The notes beneath the pieces were generated by a model. The model was not told the origin of the DNA. It made no database searches and saw only the letters and a program-made list of their open reading frames with translations. Shown here piece by piece: positions 8,713 to 15,522 of a stretch of 32,938 nucleotides of DNA (positions within the stretch are counted from its first letter, which is position 1; each line of letters starts with the position of its first letter). The DNA comes from an uncultured Deferribacterales bacterium (GTDB taxonomy: Bacteria; Chrysiogenota; Deferribacteres; Deferribacterales; Mucispirillaceae): the NCBI GenBank assembly GCA_947853665.1, contig CANTXF010000019.1:1-32938 (forward strand), in the 5' to 3' direction. The position numbers and the translations under genes are program-made.

Positions 8713-8736
8713 AAGGCCCGCTTCAGGGCGGGCCTT
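8713..8736 (+). terminator. Hairpin after the porin gene
   Basis: AAGGCCCGC (8713-8721) pairs perfectly with GCGGGCCTT (8728-8736) around a six-base loop, 18 bases after the stop. There is no T run, so termination may be weak or the hairpin may protect the 3' end. Confidence 0.6.
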
Positions 8737-8767
8737 ACGGATTAGGCGGGAGGCCGCGGGGCGTTTT

Positions 8768-8804
8768 TTCAGGGGCTGGCAGCTTTCGGCAGGGAGCCCC
8801 TGAA
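8768..8804 (+). promoter_or_regulatory. Perfect 10-bp inverted repeat ahead of the NapG-like gene
   Basis: TTCAGGGGCT (8768-8777) and AGCCCCTGAA (8795-8804) are exact inverted repeats with a 17-base loop, ending 37 bases before the start codon. It could be a leader hairpin, a regulator site or a second terminator after the porin gene. Confidence 0.4.
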
Positions 8805-8841
8805 TATTTAACGGTTTCCGGCGGCTTTACGGAAGGTGGCC

Positions 8842-9447
8842 ATGTTTCTGAAAACGGTTTTTTCAAGACGGTTTTTTCTTTTATTCTCTTTCGGCGCCGC
8901 GTTTTCTCTTTTTTCCGGCCGGAAAGCCTTTTCCGGCTCCGGGAGCCGCAGGTTTCTCCGGCCGCCCGGTTCTCTGCCGGAAAAGGATTTCCTGGCGCGC
9001 TGCGTTAAATGTCAGAAATGCGTGCAGGTGTGCCATATGCGGGTGATAATGCCTTTGCCGCTGTCGGCGGGAATCCCTGCGGCGGGCACCCCCGCCGTAT
9101 CCTATAAAAACGGTTACTGCGATTTGTGCATGAAATGCGTTGACGTATGCCCCAGCGGTGCAATCAGGCCCATAGAGAAAGAGGAAACGGCTATCGGGGC
9201 GGCGGTGATAATAAAGGAATCCTGCGTGGCGTGGGACTGGAGCGGCTGCGTGGTATGCGTGGAGAGATGCCCTCTCAAGGCCGTGGAGCTGGACGGCATG
9301 AAACGCCCCTGCATTATAAAAGAAAAGTGCAACGGGTGCGGCGAATGCGAGGCGGCGTGCCCGGCTCCGGCCCTGCGTTCTTCAAAGAAAGGCGGGAAAG
9401 GCATAATAGTCGTTCCCTGGGGAGAGGAGGGCGAATATGAAAGGTAA
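8842..9447 (+). CDS. NapG-like periplasmic ferredoxin (quinol dehydrogenase, four 4Fe-4S clusters)
   Basis: A 201-residue protein of the MauM/NapG ferredoxin family. The N-terminus has a Tat-type signal (SRRFFLLF). Four cysteine groups follow: CVKCQKCVQVC, CDLCMKCVDVC, a looser group ending CVVCVERC, and CNGCGECEAAC. NapG works with the membrane protein NapH to pass electrons from menaquinol to a periplasmic reductase. ATG 8842 is preferred because GGAAGG lies five bases upstream; a GTG at 8836 is an alternative. Its end overlaps the NapH-like gene by 11 bases. No napA or napB lies nearby, so the pair probably serves another periplasmic acceptor, perhaps one of the reductases in this window. 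Confidence 0.85.
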   Translation: MFLKTVFSRRFFLLFSFGAAFSLFSGRKAFSGSGSRRFLRPPGSLPEKDFLARCVKCQKCVQVCHMRVIMPLPLSAGIPAAGTPAVSYKNGYCDLCMKCVDVCPSGAIRPIEKEETAIGAAVIIKESCVAWDWSGCVVCVERCPLKAVELDGMKRPCIIKEKCNGCGECEAACPAPALRSSKKGGKGIIVVPWGEEGEYER

Positions 9448-10237
9448 GGTTTTTACTTTCGGAAATTTACGTCTTGCCGTTATGGTCATGCTTTTTGCGG
9501 CGCTGATTTTCGGAACTGTAAAATATACCGGCACCGGAACCCTGTGCGCCTATTGCCCCGCGGGTATATTGCAGGTAGCTTCCGCCTCTCTTTCCGTAAC
9601 GCTTTTTATGCTGGTCTGCCTGATATGCGCGGCGATTATCGCCCTGTTATTCGGAAGGGCATTTTGCTCCTGGGGCTGCCCCACTTCGTTTTTAAGGAGG
9701 GTTTTCGGAGTAAAGCACAGGGTAAGCGTTTCTCCGGGGGAAGCGGGTAAGCCTGCCGGACTTAAGCCTTATTACGCCTATATGGTTTTGGCGGCTTCCG
9801 CCGCAGGTTCTTTTTTTGCCGGGTTTCCTGTTTTCTGCCTTTTTTGCCCCATAGATCTTTTTTTCGGGTTTATTTTCGCCGTCCACAGGCTTTTCGTGTC
9901 TTACCAGCCGGGCTGGGAGCTTCTTATTTTTCCCGCGGTCATCGCGGCGGAGATTTTTCTGTTCAGAAAATGGTGCGCCTATATATGCCCCATAGGGGCG
10001 TTTTTTAAACTGGCCGGAAAAATTGCCGCCCCTTTTGTGAGGATCGGCGCGGATAAAGCTTCGTGCGCCGTTTTAAACGGCCGCTCCTGCCATATCTGTG
10101 CCGCTTCCTGCGGGGAGGGCATATCCGCTCCGCATAGGCCCGCTTCGGCTGCTTCAGACTGCACTCTTTGCCTTAACTGTAAAGATAAATGCCCTAACGG
10201 AGCCGTAAGGGCAGGCTTTAAGGCGGGAAAGCGGTAA
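9437..10237 (+). CDS. NapH-like polyferredoxin membrane protein (quinol dehydrogenase)
   Basis: A 266-residue membrane protein with about four or five helices. It carries the paired CxxxCP motifs of the NapH/RdxA/CcoG group: LCAYCPAG, FCSWGCPTS, FCLFCPID and WCAYICPIG. The C-terminus adds two ferredoxin-like cysteine groups (SCHICAASC and CTLCLNCKDKCPNG) on the cytoplasmic side in known relatives. NapH oxidises menaquinol and gives electrons to NapG. Coupling with the preceding NapG-like gene is clear from the 11-base overlap, with GGAGAGGAGG upstream of the ATG. The gene ends facing msrAB. The family is secure; the acceptor is unknown. Confidence 0.87.
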   Translation: MKGKVFTFGNLRLAVMVMLFAALIFGTVKYTGTGTLCAYCPAGILQVASASLSVTLFMLVCLICAAIIALLFGRAFCSWGCPTSFLRRVFGVKHRVSVSPGEAGKPAGLKPYYAYMVLAASAAGSFFAGFPVFCLFCPIDLFFGFIFAVHRLFVSYQPGWELLIFPAVIAAEIFLFRKWCAYICPIGAFFKLAGKIAAPFVRIGADKASCAVLNGRSCHICAASCGEGISAPHRPASAASDCTLCLNCKDKCPNGAVRAGFKAGKR

Positions 10238-10287
10238 AAAATAAGCCCGCCCCACAAGTTTTTCAGGGAACAGGCTTTCGCCCTGCC

Positions 10288-11361
10288 TTAATCCACCAGC
10301 GGCAGAAGGTAGCCGTAGCCTTCCTCCTCCATTTTGTCTTTTGGCACGAAACGGAGGGAAGCGCTGTTTATGCAGTATCTGAGGCCGCCAAGCTCCGCAG
10401 GCCCGTCGCTGAAAACATGGCCCAGGTGCGAGTCTCCCGCCCGGCTCCTGATCTCCGTGCGCGTCATTCCGTGGGAGGTGTCTTTATTTTCCGAAACTAC
10501 TTCCGGGTCTATGGGCTTTGAAAAGCTGGGCCAGCCGCAGCCGGACTCGAATTTGTCGGAAGATGAAAAAAGCGGTTCCCCCGTGGTTATGTCTACGTAT
10601 ATGCCTTTTTCAAATTTATCCCAGTACCGGTTTTTAAAGGGCGGCTCCGTGGCGTTCTGCCTCGTTACCGCGTATTGCTCCGGGGTAAGCGTTTTTTTAA
10701 GCCGGGCTTCGTCCGGCAGGGGATATTTTGCCGGGTCGATCACGGACGGGTCTTTGGCCCTTTCCGCCTCCGCAAATTTATCCCTGCCTATATGGCAGTA
10801 ACCTCCCGGGTTTTTATCGAGATATTTCTGGTGGTACTCTTCCGCGGGATAATAGTTTTTAAGAGGGCCGGCTTCCACGGCTATGGGTTTTTCATATTTG
10901 CCGGACAGCTTTTCAAGGGACGCCCTTATCGTTTTTTCATCAAGGGGGTCGGTGTAGTATATGCCCGTTCTGTATTGGGTTCCCGTGTCGTTGCCCTGCC
11001 TGTTTATAGAAGTGGGGTCTATTATTTTGTAGTACATATCAAGAAGGAAGGGCAGCGATACCCGGGACGGGTCGTATATTACCTTTACCGTTTCCGCGAA
11101 TCCCGTTTTCCCGGAGCATACCTCCTCGTAGGTAGGGTTTTCCTTATTGCCGTTGGCGTATCCCACGCCGGTGGATTTTACGCCGTTTATCATGGAGAAG
11201 TATTTTTCCGCTCCCCAGAAACAGCCTCCCGCAAGGTATATTTCGCGGTATTTTTTCATTTCGCCCTTCTCACCGGACGCCCCGGCGCTTTTCCCGCCTG
11301 TCTGGAACGCGGCGAAGGCAATAAGAGCCGCCGCAAGCCCGGTTAATAATTTTATTTTCAT
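10288..11361 (-). CDS. msrAB: Periplasmic methionine sulfoxide reductase, MsrA-MsrB fusion
   Basis: A 357-residue two-domain repair enzyme. Residues 1-29 form a Sec-type signal region, so it acts in the periplasm. The MsrA domain (about 38-195) reduces the S form of methionine sulfoxide and has GGCFWGAE with catalytic Cys47. The MsrB domain (about 215-355) reduces the R form: catalytic Cys330 is in [11 protein letters not shown] and Cys275 in SGCGWPSF is the likely resolving Cys. The usual zinc CxxC pair of MsrB is absent ([11 protein letters not shown] in its place), matching the non-zinc subtype. It resembles the central part of Neisseria PilB but lacks its thioredoxin domain, so an external electron donor is needed. 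It stands alone, facing the NapH-like gene. Confidence 0.95.
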   Translation of the reverse strand: MKIKLLTGLAAALIAFAAFQTGGKSAGASGEKGEMKKYREIYLAGGCFWGAEKYFSMINGVKSTGVGYANGNKENPTYEEVCSGKTGFAETVKVIYDPSRVSLPFLLDMYYKIIDPTSINRQGNDTGTQYRTGIYYTDPLDEKTIRASLEKLSGKYEKPIAVEAGPLKNYYPAEEYHQKYLDKNPGGYCHIGRDKFAEAERAKDPSVIDPAKYPLPDEARLKKTLTPEQYAVTRQNATEPPFKNRYWDKFEKGIYVDITTGEPLFSSSDKFESGCGWPSFSKPIDPEVVSENKDTSHGMTRTEIRSRAGDSHLGHVFSDGPAELGGLRYCINSASLRFVPKDKMEEEGYGYLLPLVD

Positions 11362-11466
11362 ATTTTACCGCCGGTATTTTAAATATAAAAGGCGTTTCTG
11401 CGCCTTATAGTTCAGACTGGCCCCGATGGTCAAAGTTCATTTTAATACTAAAAAACTCTAAATGTA

Positions 11467-11494
11467 TTGTTTTTTACGGGTAACCGTATATAAT
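11467..11494 (+). promoter_or_regulatory. Probable promoter of the cytochrome-flavoprotein operon
   Basis: TTGTTT (11467-11472) and TATAAT (11489-11494) are 16 bases apart, about 48 bases before the cytochrome start. The spacer holds ACGG-GTAA-CCGT, a small inverted repeat that could be an operator. Confidence 0.5.
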
Positions 11495-11541
11495 GATGTT
11501 ATGTGTGGTTATATATACATCTTTCGAAAAGGAGGACAGTC

Positions 11542-12129
11542 ATGAAAATTTTTAGCGTGTTTCTTGCGGCGGCCCTGTCCGCGGCTTGCGCCTGGGCTGC
11601 GGAAGCCGCCGGAGGCGACGATTTGGAGAGCGGCAGGCGTTTGGGCAATTTTTGTTCTTCCTGCCACGGGCCTCAAGGGTCCGGGCCGGGTCAGACAATA
11701 CCTTATATCGGAGGCCAGTCTGCGGAATATCTTGCCAACACGATGATTGAAATGCGCGATAAGCGCAGGGCGGCCACGCTTATGCAGAAAATTTCTCAAG
11801 GGTACAGCGACGGGGATATTGAAAAAATCGCCCTGTACTACTCGAAACAGCCCTGGCGCAGCAATAATAATAAAATCGACGCCAAACTTGCCAAACAGGG
11901 GAAGGCCCTTTCCGAATCCTGCGAAGGCTGTCACGGGGAGGCCGGGTTAAGCGACGGATATACGCCGAGAATAGGAGGCTTTCCCGCCGAGTATATATAC
12001 TACGCACTGCTGGAATATAAAAACGGTCTGCGCAATATGGAAGAAGGCGGGGCGTCTATGGGGCTTGTGTCCGATATGGACGAAAAAGAGTTTAAGGCCC
12101 TTGCCGAATATTATTCGAGCCTGAAATAA
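11542..12129 (+). CDS. fccA: Diheme cytochrome c, likely partner of the sulfide dehydrogenase flavoprotein
   Basis: A 195-residue secreted cytochrome. A Sec signal (about residues 1-20, ending AAEAA) is followed by two class I cytochrome c domains with CSSCH (Cys38, Cys41, His42) and CEGCH (Cys127, Cys130, His131). The two halves share the pattern CxxCHG...P.IGG...Y, typical of the cytochrome c4 / FccA type. In flavocytochrome c the diheme subunit accepts electrons from the FAD subunit. ATG 11542 has AAAGGAGGACAG just upstream; a longer frame from 11503 lacks this support. The flavoprotein gene begins 13 bases later. Cytochrome c4 with another role is the alternative, but the neighbour makes FccA more likely. 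Confidence 0.82.
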   Translation: MKIFSVFLAAALSAACAWAAEAAGGDDLESGRRLGNFCSSCHGPQGSGPGQTIPYIGGQSAEYLANTMIEMRDKRRAATLMQKISQGYSDGDIEKIALYYSKQPWRSNNNKIDAKLAKQGKALSESCEGCHGEAGLSDGYTPRIGGFPAEYIYYALLEYKNGLRNMEEGGASMGLVSDMDEKEFKALAEYYSSLK

Positions 12130-12142
12130 AGGAGGCGGCGTT

Positions 12143-13411
12143 ATGAAAAGAATAAGCAGAAGAACATTGTTAAAATCCGTTCCGGCCGCGGCCGCCGTTT
12201 GCTCCGGCCTGTTTCCGGCGGTTTCGCAGGCGGCTCCGGCAAAAAAGGTGGTTATCGCGGGAGCGGGATACGGAGGCTCCACCGCCGCGAAGTACCTTAA
12301 ACTGCTCGACCCGTCGATAGAAGTTACCCTTGTAGACAGGAAGGACGTGCACGTGTCCTGCGCCATGAGCAACGAAGTTTTGTTTGGGTATAAGGACTTT
12401 AAAGACATAAACATACCCCATAAAATCCTTGCGGACAGATACGGCGTAAAGTTCGTAAAGGCGGAGGTATCGGGCCTTGACCCCAAGAAAAAGCGGCTTA
12501 TTACTTCCGCCGGGGATATGCCTTACGATAAGCTCATAGTTTCTCCCGGCATAGACGTTGATTACGATGAAAAAGCCGGTTTCGACGCGGAGATGCAGAA
12601 GGTGTTTCCCCACGCCTGGATAGCCGGGGACCAGACCCTTATGCTCAAATCCATGATAGACGGCCTTAAAAAGGGGGCTTCCGTGCTTATACGCACGCCT
12701 AAAGCCCTTTACCGCTGCCCGCCGGGGCCATACGAGCGCTCCTCACTTATGGCTGAAAAGCTCAAAGCTCTGGGCGGCAAGCTTACGGTGCTGGACCCAA
12801 ACCCCAAGATAATGTCCAAAGAGCCGCTTTTTAAAAACGGCTTCGAGGGTATTTATAAAGACGTGGTAACATATATTCCGAACGCCAAGGTGCTTTCCTG
12901 GAATAAGGAGAAAAAAGCCGTCGTTACGGACAAAGGCACTTTTACCGCCGACCTTATAAACTTTATCCCCGACCAGAAGGCGGGCCGTATGGCTTTTGAG
13001 CTGGGGCTCGTCAAAGAGGGCGGCAAATGGGCTCCCGTAAGCCCCAAGACCTTTGAATCCACGATTTTCAAAGACGTTTACGTTATCGGCGACGCCATAG
13101 ATTCCGACCCGGTTACCGAAATGCCGAAATCCGGCGTAGTCGCCAACTGTATGGGAAAAACCGTTGCCGAGAATATCGCCAGAGAGTTCCGCGGCCTGGA
13201 GCCGCTGCCTCCTATAATAGGCAACTCCTGTTACAGCCTCGTTACCCATACGGAGGGGATATGGATAGCCTCCGTTTACGAGTACGACCCCAAGGTAAAC
13301 AAAATAGTTGTGCGCAACGGAGCAAACGGCATACCGGAAAAACGCACGGTCGAAAACGGCCGCAACGTAAAAAGCTGGGGCGCCAATATGCTGGCGGACA
13401 CTTTCTATTAA
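12143..13411 (+). CDS. fccB: Flavocytochrome c sulfide dehydrogenase, flavoprotein subunit
   Basis: A 422-residue FAD protein that in known relatives oxidises sulfide to elemental sulfur or polysulfide in the periplasm. It starts with a Tat signal (SRRTLLKS) and then a Rossmann motif (VVIAGAGYGGSTAA, from residue 37). Cys73 in VSCAMSNEV matches the position of the covalently FAD-bound Cys of Allochromatium FccB. The redox pair is present: Cys192 in YRCPPGPYER and Cys363 in NSCYSLV. The second FAD motif (VYVIGDA) lies near residue 315, and the C-terminus is the FCSD flavin-binding domain. It is cotranscribed with the diheme cytochrome and followed by a terminator. Sulfide:quinone reductase is less likely given Tat export and the cytochrome. 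Confidence 0.9.
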   Translation: MKRISRRTLLKSVPAAAAVCSGLFPAVSQAAPAKKVVIAGAGYGGSTAAKYLKLLDPSIEVTLVDRKDVHVSCAMSNEVLFGYKDFKDINIPHKILADRYGVKFVKAEVSGLDPKKKRLITSAGDMPYDKLIVSPGIDVDYDEKAGFDAEMQKVFPHAWIAGDQTLMLKSMIDGLKKGASVLIRTPKALYRCPPGPYERSSLMAEKLKALGGKLTVLDPNPKIMSKEPLFKNGFEGIYKDVVTYIPNAKVLSWNKEKKAVVTDKGTFTADLINFIPDQKAGRMAFELGLVKEGGKWAPVSPKTFESTIFKDVYVIGDAIDSDPVTEMPKSGVVANCMGKTVAENIAREFRGLEPLPPIIGNSCYSLVTHTEGIWIASVYEYDPKVNKIVVRNGANGIPEKRTVENGRNVKSWGANMLADTFY

Positions 13412-13422
13412 AATCCGATTCG

Positions 13423-13452
13423 GGCGGCTTTAACGGCCGCCTTTTTCTTTTG
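13423..13452 (+). terminator. Rho-independent terminator after the sulfide dehydrogenase genes
   Basis: GGCGGC (13423-13428) pairs with GCCGCC (13436-13441) and is followed by a T-rich run (TTTTTCTTTT). It lies 12 bases after the stop. Confidence 0.75.
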
Positions 13453-13552
13453 CTTTTTCTTGATTTTTCCCGCCCGCTTTAAGCGCTGCGGCAGCGCGCA
13501 GGCAGACGCATCCGGCGCCTGTATAAAGGGTTTCTGTAAAAAGGCGGCGTTT

Positions 13553-13885
13553 TTAGCTTTTTTCGATATATTCTTTATATTCCGTTCCCCATTTTTCCAT
13601 TGAAGCTATTATGGGGCGCATAGTCTCCCCAAGGGGGGAAAGGGCGTATTCCACCCTGGGAGGGACCTCGGCGTAAACGGTGCGGGTGACGATACCGTCC
13701 GCCTCCATTGACCTCAGGCTGTCCGTAAGCACTTTTTGGCTTATGCCTTCAAGGGATTTCAGCAGCTCGTTAAAACGCCAGGGACGGTCAAGCAGGTTGC
13801 GGAGTATAAGCAGGCTCCATTTGCTTCCTATAAGCTTGACCGTCGTAGCCACCGGGCAGTCGGGCAGTTCTTCTTTCTTTTTCAT
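13553..13885 (-). CDS. HxlR family transcriptional regulator
   Basis: A 110-residue winged-helix regulator. It has the HxlR pattern: an N-terminal Cys (CPVATTVKLIGSKWSLLILRNLL, Cys at residue 10), then RFNELLKSLEGISQKVLTDSLRSMEADGIV as the recognition helix and VPPRVEYALSPLG as the wing. Many HxlR proteins sense aldehydes, quinones or redox change, sometimes through the N-terminal Cys. I chose ATG 13885 with AGAGG eight bases upstream; the frame extends to 13930 but that would run into the operator-like palindrome. It is divergent from the peptide/radical SAM cluster and so is a candidate controller of that cluster as well as of itself. Confidence 0.88.
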   Translation of the reverse strand: MKKKEELPDCPVATTVKLIGSKWSLLILRNLLDRPWRFNELLKSLEGISQKVLTDSLRSMEADGIVTRTVYAEVPPRVEYALSPLGETMRPIIASMEKWGTEYKEYIEKS

Positions 13886-13910
13886 ATTACCGGCCTCTTT
13901 CTGCGTAAGG

Positions 13911-13933
13911 ATATTGCACCGTATTTGCAATAT
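13911..13933. promoter_or_regulatory. Perfect 8-bp-arm palindrome, probable HxlR operator
   Basis: ATATTGCA (13911-13918) and TGCAATAT (13926-13933) are exact inverted repeats with a 7-base spacer, 25 bases upstream of the HxlR start. Its right arm contains TTGCAA, which with TTATAA at 13948 could be a rightward promoter toward the peptide cluster. Confidence 0.6.
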
Positions 13934-14212
13934 CGCTTTAAACTATATTATAACATCCGCCGTAACGCAACCGCGCCGCCTGGAGCCGGGATTTATTTTT
14001 TTCCGCAGCCGTCTTTTTGCGCGGATAAAGGTAAAGTTATGGGATAGCCGCTTTTTTTGCCGCCGCCAACCCCCGGAAACGCCCAAAGATTACAAAAATG
14101 TGCGTATCCCTATAAAAAGGTGCGTACTTGCCGCGTATAAAAAAAGCGGTAAAGTAGCCAACGCCGGGAGATGGAGCGCATATCCCGGATAATATGATAC
14201 GGAGGAATAACA

Positions 14213-14389
14213 ATGGCCCTTTCAGATCTTTTCGGATGGAGCAAAGCCAAGGCGGCGTCTTCTTCGTGCGGAGCAGGCGATAAACCGGAGGAAAAACCCG
14301 CAGCCTGCGGTTCGGCCTGCGGAGCAGGAGACAAGCCGGATGAAAAACCGGCTTCCTGCGGCTCCGCCTGCGGCGCGGGCGATAAATAA
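14213..14389 (+). CDS. ACGX-repeat peptide, likely substrate of the adjacent radical SAM enzyme
   Basis: A 58-residue peptide. It starts MALSDLFGWSKAKAA and then has three repeats of a Cys-Gly-rich unit: SSCGAGDKPEEKPA, ACGSACGAGDKPDEKPA and SCGSACGAGDK. There are five Cys (19, 32, 36, 49, 53), each in an (Ala/Ser)-Cys-Gly context. The start is firm: GGAGG lies seven bases upstream of the ATG. The next two genes encode a radical SAM/SPASM enzyme and a nitroreductase-fold protein, which is the layout described for the ACGX radical SAM/SPASM system in protein-family collections (recalled, not searched). It is therefore probably a precursor modified at or near its Cys residues. There is no signal peptide. 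Product structure and role are unknown. Confidence 0.85.
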   Translation: MALSDLFGWSKAKAASSSCGAGDKPEEKPAACGSACGAGDKPDEKPASCGSACGAGDK

Positions 14390-14408
14390 AACGCCGCTTG
14401 AGTATCGT

Positions 14409-14432
14409 CTCCCGGCTTACGCCCGCCGGGAG
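14409..14432 (+). terminator. Hairpin between the peptide gene and the radical SAM gene
   Basis: CTCCCGGC (14409-14416) pairs perfectly with GCCGGGAG (14425-14432). There is no T run. It sits 19 bases after the peptide stop and may act as a partial terminator or RNA stabiliser, giving more peptide than enzyme. Confidence 0.55.
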
Positions 14433-14484
14433 CGTCTGTGATCTTATATATACGTTAGCTATCCTTTGAACGGGGAATTTTACT

Positions 14485-15522
14485 GTGAAAGAATACTTTG
14501 CATTTCAATGGCATATTACGGACGAGTGCGATCAGCGATGCAGGCACTGCTATATTTTTGCCGGCAGCGGCGGCATGAAGCCGGGCTTTATGGCATGGGA
14601 GCAGATAACGGATACGTTTTACAACTGCCTTGATTTCTGTGAAACATACGGACGGCTGCCATATTTCTATATTACCGGCGGCGACCCGATTCTCCATCCC
14701 GATTTCTGGAGGCTGCTGGGCCTGCTTAAAAAGCATGGCGTTCCTTTCGGTATTCTCGGCAACCCTTTTCATCTGACGGGGGAGATATGTCTGCGTTTAA
14801 AAGAATACGGATGCCGTAAGTATCAGCTTTCTCTCGACGGGATGAGAAGTACCCACGATTGGTTCCGTAAGCCCGGTTCTTTCGATATTACCGTCGAAAA
14901 GATCGCCGATATTAAAAATGCGGGTATCCGTTCCGTTATTATGACCACCGTGTCTGAAGCGAACATTAACGAGGTGCCCGATATTATCGACACCGCCGTC
15001 GAATATGGGGCGGATGTATTCGCTTTTGCGCGCTACTGCCCGGGAAAAGGGGAGAAAGGAGCGGGGATATCGCCTTTTGAATACAGGAGGCTTCTCGATA
15101 CCTGCCATCGCAGGTTCCGTGAGTACGAGGCCGCGGGCTGTTCCACATATTTTAACAGGAAGGACCATTTGTGGACGCTTTACGAATATGAGGAAGGTAT
15201 TTTTAAAATTCCGGCGGACGCCTGCGAGGGCGTTATTTACGGCGGGTGTAACTGCGGTAATTGCCATATTACGATCTTACCGTCGGGTGATATTTACGCG
15301 TGCCGCCGCGTCCGCGACAGCAAAGTGGGCAATACGCTTAAAGACAGGATAGCGGACGTGTGGACAGGCCGGATGGATGAGTACAGGGATTACTCCAGGT
15401 TTAAAAAATGCTCCGGGTGCGAGCTGCTTGCGTGGTGCAGGGGATGCCCCGCCGCGGCGTGCGGCGGGGACGGCGATTTCTATGCGGCCGACCCCCAATG
15501 CTGGAAAGAGGTAAGGAAATGA
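14485..15522 (+). CDS. Radical SAM/SPASM peptide-modifying enzyme (ACGX-system type)
   Basis: A 345-residue enzyme. The N-terminus holds the radical SAM cluster motif C-x3-C-x2-C (Cys15, Cys19, Cys22 in ECDQRCRHCYIF), which binds the 4Fe-4S cluster that cleaves S-adenosylmethionine. GGDP near residue 69 is the SAM-binding turn. The C-terminal third is a SPASM domain with many Cys: CNCGNCHITILPSGDIYACRRV, CSGCELLAWCRGCPAAACGG and a final QCW, room for two auxiliary clusters. Such enzymes make thioether or carbon-carbon links in peptides. The start is GTG at 14485 with GGGGAA upstream. It overlaps the next gene by four bases (ATGA) and follows the Cys-repeat peptide, its likely substrate. No PqqD-like recognition protein is seen nearby. 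Confidence 0.9.
   Translation: MKEYFAFQWHITDECDQRCRHCYIFAGSGGMKPGFMAWEQITDTFYNCLDFCETYGRLPYFYITGGDPILHPDFWRLLGLLKKHGVPFGILGNPFHLTGEICLRLKEYGCRKYQLSLDGMRSTHDWFRKPGSFDITVEKIADIKNAGIRSVIMTTVSEANINEVPDIIDTAVEYGADVFAFARYCPGKGEKGAGISPFEYRRLLDTCHRRFREYEAAGCSTYFNRKDHLWTLYEYEEGIFKIPADACEGVIYGGCNCGNCHITILPSGDIYACRRVRDSKVGNTLKDRIADVWTGRMDEYRDYSRFKKCSGCELLAWCRGCPAAACGGDGDFYAADPQCWKEVRK

Noticed and set aside
12743-13249. 168-codon minus-strand frame opposite fccB
   Set aside because: Antisense shadow of a clearly recognised gene; no ribosome-binding site or domain pattern.
14213-14389. The repeats in the small peptide gene as a non-coding tandem repeat
   Set aside because: The repeats differ mostly at third codon positions, keep the frame, and follow a strong ribosome site, all of which indicate coding sequence.
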